A stretch of 35,347 nt of DNA from Vibrio sp. MEBiC08052 (GTDB lineage: Bacteria > Pseudomonadota > Gammaproteobacteria > Enterobacterales > Vibrionaceae). A program made the translations under genes and the position numbers. A model generated the notes under the pieces. The model searched no databases and was not told the origin of the DNA. It was given only the letters and a program-made list of their open reading frames with translations. Of this stretch, positions 1 through 7,567 are shown one piece after another; within the stretch, counting starts at the first letter, position 1; each line of letters begins with the position of its first letter. The stretch is taken from positions 54,769-90,115 of the forward strand of contig NZ_KQ947476.1 in assembly GCF_001506075.1 (NCBI RefSeq), in the 5' to 3' direction.

Positions 1-3000
1 ACGGGTGCTATCGGGAATCTCACCCAACACGTCGAGCAAGGAGCCTGTGGTCAGCAGTGCCACCGGCGCACTATCGGACAACATATAAGTCAGCCGCTCG
101 GTCGGATAACCCGGGTCAAGCGGCACATAGGCACCGCCTGCTTTGAGGATTGCCAGCAGCGAGACCACCAGCTCACAGCTTCGTTCCAGACAGACCGCGA
201 CCCGGCTGTCGGGGCGTACACCCTGCGCAATCAGCCAGTGGGCCAGTTGGTTGGCCCGGGCATTCAGCTCGGCGTAACTGAGCGACTGCTCTTCAAACAC
301 CACTGCGGTTGCTTGCGGATTACGCGCCACCTGCCCCTCAATCAGGGTATGCAGGCATGACTCATCGGGGAATGGCGTTGCCGTCTGGTTAAACCGGTTG
401 AGCACCAGATCCCGTTCAGCGTCCGTGAGGATATTCAGGGAGCCGACAGCTTGCGTCGGTGCCGACACCATCTGCTGTAACAGGGCGTGCCAGTAACCGA
501 GATAGCGTTGAACCGTCTCCGCATCAAATAATGCTGTGGCGTAATGCAGTGTTGCCTCAAGCTGATCATCTGACGGATAGACAAAGAGGTTTAAATCAAA
601 CTGTACGGTTGAGACTTCGGCTTCAACCGAGGAGATCGACAGTCCCGGTAATTGCAATCTCCCGTCAGGGACATTCTGTAAAGCGAACATCACTTGGAAA
701 ATCGGAGAATGGGATAAGCTGCGTTTCGGTGCAACAGACTCCACCACCTGCTCGAACGGAATGTCCTGATGCGCCTGTGCTGCCAGTGCGGTGGTCTTCA
801 CCTGCGCCAGCAAATCAATCGTATTCGGGTTGGCAGACAGATCAACTCGCATCGCCTGCGTATTGACGAACATACCAATCAATTGTTCTAATTCAGTTCG
901 GGTTCGGCCTGCTATCGGGGAACCGATCACCACATCATCCTGACTGGCAAGACGTCCCATCAAGGCAGACCAACCGGCGAGTAACGTCATGTAAAGCGTA
1001 CAACCATGGGCCCGGCTTAATGTTTGCAGTGCTGCGGTTAATTCTTTATCCAGCACGAGTTTTATTTCGGCACCATCAAAGGACTGTTTGGCAGGACGAG
1101 CACGATCAGTCGGTAATGTCAGACATTCCGGAATCCCGCGTAACTGCTCAACCCAATAGTCACTTTGCTGTTGCAGCAGATCATCTTGTATATATTGCCG
1201 TTGCCACGCGGCAAAATCACCGTACTGAATCGACAATGGTGGCAGTGGACTCGAGGTATCCTCAATAAGGGCTCGATAAAGTTGACTGACTTCTCTCATC
1301 AACAGATTGATCGACCAACCATCGGTAATTATGTGATGCATCGCCAGACGCAAAATATGTGTTTCTGTATCGATAGCAATCAGTTGCCCCTGGAATAGCG
1401 GCCCGGTGGAAAAATCCATCTCCGCAGCAAATGATGCGATCGCTTGGACGTCATGCGCATCGATCTGAGTGAGCATCATACGTTGCCCTTCCGGCAGAAC
1501 TTTCTGCACTGGCTCACCATCGCGGACATCAATACAAGTACGTAAGATGTGATGGCGGGAAATCATATGGTCAAGCGCTTGTTGTAAAGCAACGATATCC
1601 AGTTGACCGCGCAAGGTGAAACGCCCGACCATCACGTAAGCGGTTGTTGCCACATCGTCGATTTGAGATAAAAGCCATAGCCGTCGCTGAGCAAGAGATA
1701 AAGGCGGAACGACATCGGTGCCTAACGGTTCAATTATCGTTTTCATTTGCGTTGGCGTGGCTTCGTCAATTGCACCTGCCAATGCAGATAGCATCGGTTG
1801 GCTGAACACAGTGGCTAATGCAAGTTCAACCTGAAATTGCTGACGAATGCGAGAAATCAACTGCATCGCAACCAGTGAGTAACCACCGAGTTCGAAGAAG
1901 TCGTCATGACGACCGACTTGCTCAACACCCAAAAGACCCGACCAAATCGCCGCCAGTTTGGTTTCCACATCTCCCTGTGGCGCTTCATACGTGCGGCGCG
2001 GCAGCGACGAAGCATCGACTGCGGGTAATGCTTTGCGGTCTACCTTGCCATTCGGCGTCAGCGGGAATGCATCCAGCGCTATATAAATCCCCGGCACCAT
2101 GTAATCCGGTAAACGTCGCCGTAATTCAGCTTTTAAACCGTCCTCGAAATCCTCACCGGATTGCGCACCTTCTTCTGCCACATAGTAACCCACCAACCGG
2201 GGCTCACCGTCCGCCATCTCCGGCGCAGCAACCACCGCATCCGCTATCCCGTCATATCCCTGCATCAGAGACTCGATTTCTCCCAGCTCAATCCGGAATC
2301 CCCGAATTTTGACCTGAAAATCACTCCGGCCTAAACAGGTAATCCGACCCTCACTGTCCCAGCGACCCAAGTCACCGGTTTGGTACATCCGCTCGCCAGA
2401 TTCAGTCGCAAACGGGTCCGCAATAAACCGCTCCGCCGTTAAGTCATCACGGTTAAGATATCCGGCCGTCACCCCAGCCCCGGCTATGTATATCTCACCA
2501 CTGGCACCGACCGGCACCGGCTGGTGAGACTCATCCAGAATATAAATCCGTGTGTTGCCAATCGGTTTGCCTATCAATACCCCCTCATCCGTTAAACTCA
2601 ACGGATGCGTCGCAGACCAGACCGTGGTCTCCGTCGGGCCATACATATTCCACAACTGACCGACGCGACTGAGAATCTCATCCGCCAAGACTTTCGAGAA
2701 TGATTCACCGCCAATCAGACCGCTTAATCGCGGGGAGCCCTGCCAGCCGGCCGCCAACAACAGTTTCCACGTCGCCGGGGTTGCCTGAAACAGCGTGATG
2801 TCCTGATTATCCAGATAAGCTGCCAGCGCTTCACCATCCCGTGACAATGCTTTGTCCGCCAGATGCAGGGCGGCACCACTCAAGAGCGGCAGATAGATTT
2901 CCAGCACGTGAATATCGAATGAAATCGTGGTCACCGCCAGTAAGCGGTCATCGCCACTGACCTGATGTTGCTGCTGCTGGCTGGTCAGGAAGTTGACCAC

Positions 3001-4953
3001 CGAGCGATGCGGCACCATCACCCCTTTCGGTTGTCCGGTCGAGCCGGAGGTGTAAATCACATACGCCAGATGGTCGCTGGTCAGGGGCGCAACCACCGGA
3101 TTATCCATTGGCTCATCCGCCAATGATTCCCGATTGAGCGCCAGTACCTGTAACTGCGCGGCCTGCTCACCGAATGTCCCGGCAATATCAACCGTGCCGT
3201 CGGTAATCAGTACCACCGGACGGCTGTCGGCCACCATGTATTGCAGCCGCTCGGACGGGAACAAGGGGTCAAGCGGCACATAAGCACCGCCCGCTTTGAG
3301 CGTTGCCAGTAAGGTAGTGACCATGGCACAACTGCGCTCGACCATCACCGCGACATAACTGCCCGGTGTCACCCCGAGTGTCATCAGGCGATGAGCTAAC
3401 TGATTGGCCTGAGTATTCAGCGCGGCATAGCTCAGGGAATCATTGCCCGCAATCACCGCCAGTGCATCAGGGGTCTGCGCTGCTTGCTTTTCGAATAACT
3501 GGTGCAGGCACGCTTGCTCAGGATATGGCATTACGGTCTGGTTAAAAGAGTCGAGCACTAAATGACGCTCTTCATTAGACAGAACACTGAAGCGCCCCGG
3601 ATAAGTCACGTCAGATTGGGGAGAGACACATTCGGTCAGGAAAGATTCCAAACGCATCAAATGGCGCTGGATTTCATCTCTTCCATACAGGTCATGGTTG
3701 GCATTGAGATAAAGCGTTAATCCCTGCTGCGATCCGCGGTCATAAAATGTAAACGACAAATCGTCAACCGGGCCAATCGCGGTATTGACCACCGTTGCAG
3801 AAACATCGCCAAAAAACAGTTCATATTCAGAAGGGACAAAATTAAGTACGGTGCTATACCAACATTCTTTCTCGGTGGTGAGCTTCGATTCTTGTCGCAG
3901 GTCATCACTATAATAACGAGAGTGTCTGGATGTTTTACCGACATGCAGAGCGACTTGCTCTAACAGCTCATCAAATGTCATATCCGCATTGATATGAATA
4001 CCTAGCGGCAAAATATTTACTGCGATGCCTGTGGTTCGGCGTAGCGTCCGCCCCATCCGTCCTCGGTGTGTAAAACCGAGCATCATCGATGATTCTCCGG
4101 TCATCAAATGTAAATAAACCGAAGTAAGTGCTGTAATGAGTGTTGCGAGAGTTGTTTTGTAACGCTCGGCTAATCCCAACAAGCGCTCATAAACATCAAG
4201 AGGAAGCTGATGCCGTTCACTAAGCACTTGAGAACACGCAGCACTTTGCCCAGCCAGAGAAACTGGCTGATACGCTTGTATCTGTGCCATATAATTCAGC
4301 CAGTATTCACGGTCACGTACAAAGCCCGTTGAGTCGCGATAAGTGTTTTCAGCCTCCAGTAAGGCCTCAACCCCTAATAACTGACTCTCCGGAATCGTCT
4401 GACCGGCATGTAATGCTGAATATATTTCGGCAAAACGCGCTACGACCATCATAAAACCATATCCGTCAGTGGTAATATGGTCAGCGCTACAGTAGAGATA
4501 ATATTGTTCGGAATGGACTTTTAACAAAGCAAAATCAAACAGGAGTGTTCTATCTCCGGCCGAAACAGGATGATCGAGTCGTTTTTCCATCCATGCCATC
4601 GCTAAAGCATCGGCATCCGCCTCCTGAGACAAGTCAATAAACGGCAATTCCCAATCCCCAAAATATTCAACCGTCTGCTGTAATGTCTCTTCGTGGTAAC
4701 CCGCTTTGATATGAAATGTTTCAGCTTCTCCGACACCTTGTCTGACCACTGTTTCCATCATTGCAGGGTTAATGTTTCCCGGCAGATCCAGATAGCCAGC
4801 CACTTTAAAGACTCGGGGACCGACATGATTGACAATATGTTGGGCGAACCAGATTCCTTTCTGTGGTGTCGAGAGTGGTAAAGGAGAAGACACATTTGAC
4901 TGAGCGTGGAGAAGAGAGCTTTGCTTACTTGCTTCGCGAATATTCGTATTCAT
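1..4953 (-). CDS. Non-ribosomal peptide synthetase, C-A-T-C-A(partial), EntF/DhbF-like; 3' end outside the window
   Basis: The frame is open for 1651 codons from ATG at 4951-4953 to the window edge. Domains: condensation C1 at residues ~20-450; adenylation A1 at ~475-985 (A3 motif YTSGSTGQPKG near 635, A10 motif NGKVDRKAL); carrier T1 with LGGYSL, attachment Ser1026; C2 with intact HHIITDG at 1206-1212; then the start of A2 (AGGAYVPLDP). C1 resembles EntF (LPLGIHI block) but its motif reads DHITTDG, so the first His is Asp while the catalytic second His is kept. Aligning A1 on GrsA by eye gives specificity residues D-I-L-Q-L-G-M-V-W-K, very close to the known glycine code DILQLGLIWK. A DHB-Gly-X order, as in bacillibactin DhbF, is inferred. 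A2 specificity and any thioesterase lie outside. An AAGG about 10 nt upstream may be the ribosome site. The gene looks GC-richer than its surroundings, suggesting transfer. Confidence 0.93.
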   Translation of the reverse strand, partial: MNTNIREASKQSSLLHAQSNVSSPLPLSTPQKGIWFAQHIVNHVGPRVFKVAGYLDLPGNINPAMMETVVRQGVGEAETFHIKAGYHEETLQQTVEYFGDWELPFIDLSQEADADALAMAWMEKRLDHPVSAGDRTLLFDFALLKVHSEQYYLYCSADHITTDGYGFMMVVARFAEIYSALHAGQTIPESQLLGVEALLEAENTYRDSTGFVRDREYWLNYMAQIQAYQPVSLAGQSAACSQVLSERHQLPLDVYERLLGLAERYKTTLATLITALTSVYLHLMTGESSMMLGFTHRGRMGRTLRRTTGIAVNILPLGIHINADMTFDELLEQVALHVGKTSRHSRYYSDDLRQESKLTTEKECWYSTVLNFVPSEYELFFGDVSATVVNTAIGPVDDLSFTFYDRGSQQGLTLYLNANHDLYGRDEIQRHLMRLESFLTECVSPQSDVTYPGRFSVLSNEERHLVLDSFNQTVMPYPEQACLHQLFEKQAAQTPDALAVIAGNDSLSYAALNTQANQLAHRLMTLGVTPGSYVAVMVERSCAMVTTLLATLKAGGAYVPLDPLFPSERLQYMVADSRPVVLITDGTVDIAGTFGEQAAQLQVLALNRESLADEPMDNPVVAPLTSDHLAYVIYTSGSTGQPKGVMVPHRSVVNFLTSQQQQHQVSGDDRLLAVTTISFDIHVLEIYLPLLSGAALHLADKALSRDGEALAAYLDNQDITLFQATPATWKLLLAAGWQGSPRLSGLIGGESFSKVLADEILSRVGQLWNMYGPTETTVWSATHPLSLTDEGVLIGKPIGNTRIYILDESHQPVPVGASGEIYIAGAGVTAGYLNRDDLTAERFIADPFATESGERMYQTGDLGRWDSEGRITCLGRSDFQVKIRGFRIELGEIESLMQGYDGIADAVVAAPEMADGEPRLVGYYVAEEGAQSGEDFEDGLKAELRRRLPDYMVPGIYIALDAFPLTPNGKVDRKALPAVDASSLPRRTYEAPQGDVETKLAAIWSGLLGVEQVGRHDDFFELGGYSLVAMQLISRIRQQFQVELALATVFSQPMLSALAGAIDEATPTQMKTIIEPLGTDVVPPLSLAQRRLWLLSQIDDVATTAYVMVGRFTLRGQLDIVALQQALDHMISRHHILRTCIDVRDGEPVQKVLPEGQRMMLTQIDAHDVQAIASFAAEMDFSTGPLFQGQLIAIDTETHILRLAMHHIITDGWSINLLMREVSQLYRALIEDTSSPLPPLSIQYGDFAAWQRQYIQDDLLQQQSDYWVEQLRGIPECLTLPTDRARPAKQSFDGAEIKLVLDKELTAALQTLSRAHGCTLYMTLLAGWSALMGRLASQDDVVIGSPIAGRTRTELEQLIGMFVNTQAMRVDLSANPNTIDLLAQVKTTALAAQAHQDIPFEQVVESVAPKRSLSHSPIFQVMFALQNVPDGRLQLPGLSISSVEAEVSTVQFDLNLFVYPSDDQLEATLHYATALFDAETVQRYLGYWHALLQQMVSAPTQAVGSLNILTDAERDLVLNRFNQTATPFPDESCLHTLIEGQVARNPQATAVVFEEQSLSYAELNARANQLAHWLIAQGVRPDSRVAVCLERSCELVVSLLAILKAGGAYVPLDPGYPTERLTYMLSDSAPVALLTTGSLLDVLGEIPDSTR

Positions 4954-5298
4954 ATAGCACCAACCTTCATTTGTTATTTTTTTATTATTTGTATTTTACG
5001 CATAAGACAAAGAGCACCTGATATGTGTAATACCAGACACTAAAACCTCATATATGCTAGATATGACGTAATCAAAAATGACAATCAATTAATGACAAAT
5101 GTATTATTATTTATATTTTTACCCTTGATCTTTATATTTAAAATGAAATTGACCTAATGGTTAACATTTGCAATCCAAATTACCTCATTCGTTCTCTGAC
5201 AATCAAGTTATATTATTTTGACACTATCTAGTTACACTAAAAATTACATCAATTTTAAAAATAGATAAAATTAACAAAATTATAAATACTAAATACAA

Positions 5299-5313
5299 TC
5301 ATAATCATCATCA
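5299..5313. promoter_or_regulatory. Possible Fur box upstream of the NRPS
   Basis: TCATAATCATCATCA matches 12 of the 14 defined positions of the 7-1-7 Fur motif TGATAATNATTATCA. It lies about 345 bp upstream of the NRPS start, further than usual. The surrounding DNA is so AT-rich, with an ATC microsatellite, that a chance match is quite possible. Confidence 0.3.
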
Positions 5314-5736
5314 TATAATAATAAAAGTATCAAAAATACACTCAACACCTTGAACGCATCGAACAAAATTTAAACTATTCAGAAATTCATAATGATATTT
5401 TTATATAATAAAATTCAAAAAAATTTAGCTGAACGCAAATCACATTTATAGAGAAAGACTTGCGCAAAAAACAAAATAATCATTAAAAAACATATAGATA
5501 CAAAATAACTTTAAATGAGGCTAATTTATAAACACAAAAGAATCATACTTCAGTTTATGGTCAAACCAGCGAAAAAATAAGAATTTTATAAAACAAATAA
5601 AAATAATTACAGAATAAAAGACTATTTTAAAATAAAAATCAACATATCAACTGGTCCAGCCTCTGTCATCGCTTTATCTCACATTCTATAATTCTCAACC
5701 TAAACAAAGACTATTTTTTAAAAATTTGATCACCTT

Positions 5737-5751
5737 CAAGAATAATTATCA
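5737..5751. promoter_or_regulatory. Possible Fur half-box
   Basis: CAAGAATAATTATCA carries one perfect Fur half (ATTATCA) and a degenerate partner, 11 of 14 positions. It is about 785 bp from the NRPS and 820 bp from zur, and directly abuts the tandem 9-mer at 5752-5769. Confidence 0.2.
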
Positions 5752-5769
5752 AATTTGCACAATTTGCAC
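5752..5769. repeat. Perfect tandem 9-bp repeat
   Basis: AATTTGCAC occurs twice in direct tandem with no gap. A 9-bp period is just short of one helical turn, so it could place two regulator monomers on nearly the same DNA face. No known operator is recognised. Confidence 0.6.
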
Positions 5770-6483
5770 AAATAGAAAACCATCAGATGATCTGGTTAAA
5801 TTTTGCCACTTAAAGTACATTTTTACTCATGACATAAAACAAGAACCAGTAATGATAAAAAACATATTAAATAGATGACGAGCTAATATTGTCTCAGTAG
5901 ATACATTTTCAACACATATCTATGTCACTCGTAAAATTAGTGCAAAAACTCAAATACACCAATTGAATGAAATTTATCTTATATGTTATTTCGTAAAAAA
6001 TTCATAAAAGATACATATTAAACTAGCATACTGATACAGGTAACCATTATTAATTTTATCCAATTCAAAACAACATCATTAAATAGGATAAAATTAAAGT
6101 CTCTTTCCTCGAATAAAGACAATAAAATCCATCCATTCTGAGCTTCTCTTATACTCAGTTCTACTGATAATCAGATAATAATGAATATTCGCATTTGAGT
6201 AATAATATACTCAAATATCCCCTCTTACCTCAATTCACGCTTTCAGTCAGGCATCACAGTACGTATCAGGCCAACTGACGCCAATATAAAGAGATATAAA
6301 TCACAAAATAGGTAGTCTGGCGCTCCTGATAGATTTAAAACGACAACATGATTTTGAAATAAATTGGATCACGAACAAGACTATTGACCGAGATATACGG
6401 TATAAAAGGGTTGATTCATTTTTCCTCAGGAAAGAGACGGCGTGAAACTCATCCGAAAGAATGTTGCTCTACTGACAAGATGA

Positions 6484-6550
6484 TTGCTGTTACACTAAGG
6501 AAATGTTAGAAAAGTTGAACGATATTACCGTTGAAATAGTATATTATTAA
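6484..6550 (+). promoter_or_regulatory. Candidate zur promoter with Zur-like half-sites
   Basis: TTGCTG (6484-6489), 17 bp and TAGAAA (6507-6512) form a plausible sigma-70 promoter. GAAATGTTAGA at 6500-6510 matches 10 of 11 positions of the GAAATGTTATA half-site of the gammaproteobacterial Zur box and overlaps the -10. A second, weaker GAAAT-type half-site starts at 6533. The opposite half-sites are poorly conserved, so autoregulation by Zur is only a hypothesis. Confidence 0.35.
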
Positions 6551-6571
6551 AAGACTCCAGTGGTTATGGTG

Positions 6572-7048
6572 ATGAATTTGGACCACAATTTAACAAAACA
6601 GATAGAAGAGATATGCGCTGCAAGAGGTGTCAGGTTGACTTCTCAACGTAAACAGGTCTTTGAGCTTATCTGTTCCAGTAGGAAAGCATCCAGTGCCTAT
6701 GAGCTGCTTGAAGCGCTACAGCAAAGCGAACCGCAGGCAAAACCACCGACCGTTTATCGGGCGCTTGATTTTCTGATGGGGCAAGGCTTCATCCACCGTG
6801 TAGAGTCAACAAACAGCTACATTTCATGTTGCTCTTGTAATGCTCATAAACACTTTTCACATCTTTTAATCTGCAAACAATGTAGTGATGTGACCGAACT
6901 TCAGGATGAGACACTGGTCTCATCACTGGAACATAATGCAGAGAAGCACGGATTTAAGATTACAAACCATGTCATTGAATCTCATGGTATTTGCCAAACG
7001 TGCTCCTCAGAAACAAAGAGAGAAACAGTAAAAGATTATGCGCGCTGA
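6572..7048 (+). CDS. zur: Zinc uptake regulator Zur (Fur family)
   Basis: A zinc-sensing Fur-family repressor that shuts off zinc uptake genes when zinc is plentiful. The winged helix contains QAKPPTVYRALDFL followed by GFIHRVESTNSY, a stretch close to E. coli Zur and different from Fur. Paired cysteines (CC..C, CKQC, CQTC) and the H-rich NAHKHFSH segment supply the metal sites. The length, 158 residues from ATG 6572, fits the family. Two upstream in-frame starts, ATG 6566 and GTG 6560, are possible; none has a strong Shine-Dalgarno, so the start is uncertain. The 3' end overlaps cheX by 11 bp, implying co-transcription. Confidence 0.93.
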   Translation: MNLDHNLTKQIEEICAARGVRLTSQRKQVFELICSSRKASSAYELLEALQQSEPQAKPPTVYRALDFLMGQGFIHRVESTNSYISCCSCNAHKHFSHLLICKQCSDVTELQDETLVSSLEHNAEKHGFKITNHVIESHGICQTCSSETKRETVKDYAR

Positions 7049-7499
7049 GTTTGTAAATCCGTTTTTAGCGTCTCTGATGAACGTCTTAAAAACAATGGCT
7101 TCACTTGAATTGAAACCTCAAAAGCCAAGAGTCAAAAAAGATGAAATTGCCCGAGGTGATATTTCGGGTCTGATCGGTATGGTTGGCGATCAAACCCGAG
7201 GATCGATGTCGATTACTTTCGATGAAAGTCTTGCATTGGAAATCATGCAAAACATGTTGGGCGAACGCCCGAATGGCTTGAATGAAGAAGTGACCGATAT
7301 GGTGGGTGAAATCACCAATATGGTGACCGGTGGAGCCAAAAGAATACTTGCTGAGAGTGGCTTTGATTTCAATATGGCAACACCAGTTGTCGTGTCAGGC
7401 CGGGGCCATACGATTCGCCACAAGTGCGAAGGTGCAATCATTATCATGCCTTTCACCTCGACATGGGGAAATGCATTTATCGAGATCTGCTTCGAGTAA
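7038..7499 (+). CDS. cheX: CheX-type chemotaxis protein / CheY-P phosphatase family
   Basis: A 153-residue protein of the CheC/CheX/FliY group, which dephosphorylates CheY-P. The family signature E-x-x-N is visible in GEITNMVTGGAKR, where Glu and Asn position the hydrolytic water; a glycine-rich turn precedes the C-terminal strand ending in IEICFE. Only one such motif is present, as in CheX. The start codon lies inside the end of zur, so the two are probably translationally coupled, although the functional link between zinc sensing and chemotaxis is unclear. Phosphatase activity here is inferred from the motif alone. Confidence 0.85.
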   Translation: MRAEFVNPFLASLMNVLKTMASLELKPQKPRVKKDEIARGDISGLIGMVGDQTRGSMSITFDESLALEIMQNMLGERPNGLNEEVTDMVGEITNMVTGGAKRILAESGFDFNMATPVVVSGRGHTIRHKCEGAIIIMPFTSTWGNAFIEICFE

Positions 7500-7524
7500 G
7501 TCGCTTTTCGATTTGTATTGATAT

Positions 7525-7565
7525 AAAAAACAGGAGATGGCATTGTCATCCCCTGTTTGTTTTTG
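7525..7565. terminator. Bidirectional terminator between cheX and pgi
   Basis: A 12-bp stem with one mismatch, AAACAGGAGATG pairing with CATCCCCTGTTT around a GCATTGT loop, is flanked by an A run on the left and a T run on the right. It serves the convergent cheX and pgi transcripts. Confidence 0.85.
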
Positions 7566-7567
7566 CG

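Larger units (their letters stand above)
4954..6571. other. AT-rich intergenic region (about 1.6 kb), no gene seen
   Basis: No reading frame of useful length or family resemblance occurs on either strand. The DNA is extremely AT-rich compared with the flanking genes, as expected for H-NS-silenced or acquired DNA. It holds the upstream regions of both the leftward NRPS and the rightward zur. Visible small structures are two Fur-like 7-1-7 matches (5299-5313, 5737-5751), a tandem 9-mer at 5752-5769, paired GATAAT hexamers near 6167-6178, and a short inverted pair TATCAGG/CCTGATA at 6264-6270 and 6325-6331. I see no tRNA, no obvious sRNA with a terminator, and no transposase remnant. Confidence 0.7.

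Noticed and set aside
459..2312. Several plus-strand reading frames of 77-164 codons opposite the NRPS
   Set aside because: They are antisense shadows of the GC-richer NRPS frame, have no ribosome sites and show no family resemblance.
3717..4881. Short frames on both strands near the NRPS start (3717-3944 minus, 4693-4881 plus)
   Set aside because: Both overlap the clear condensation-domain coding frame and have unlikely composition.
6264..6331. Inverted pair TATCAGG/CCTGATA considered as an integron attC site or transposon end
   Set aside because: The RYYYAAC/GTTRRRY core boxes are absent, arms are only 7 bp and no target duplication or transposase is nearby.
7190..7549. A 119-codon minus-strand frame opposite cheX
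   Set aside because: It is antisense to the conserved CheX frame and runs into the terminator; no homology seen.
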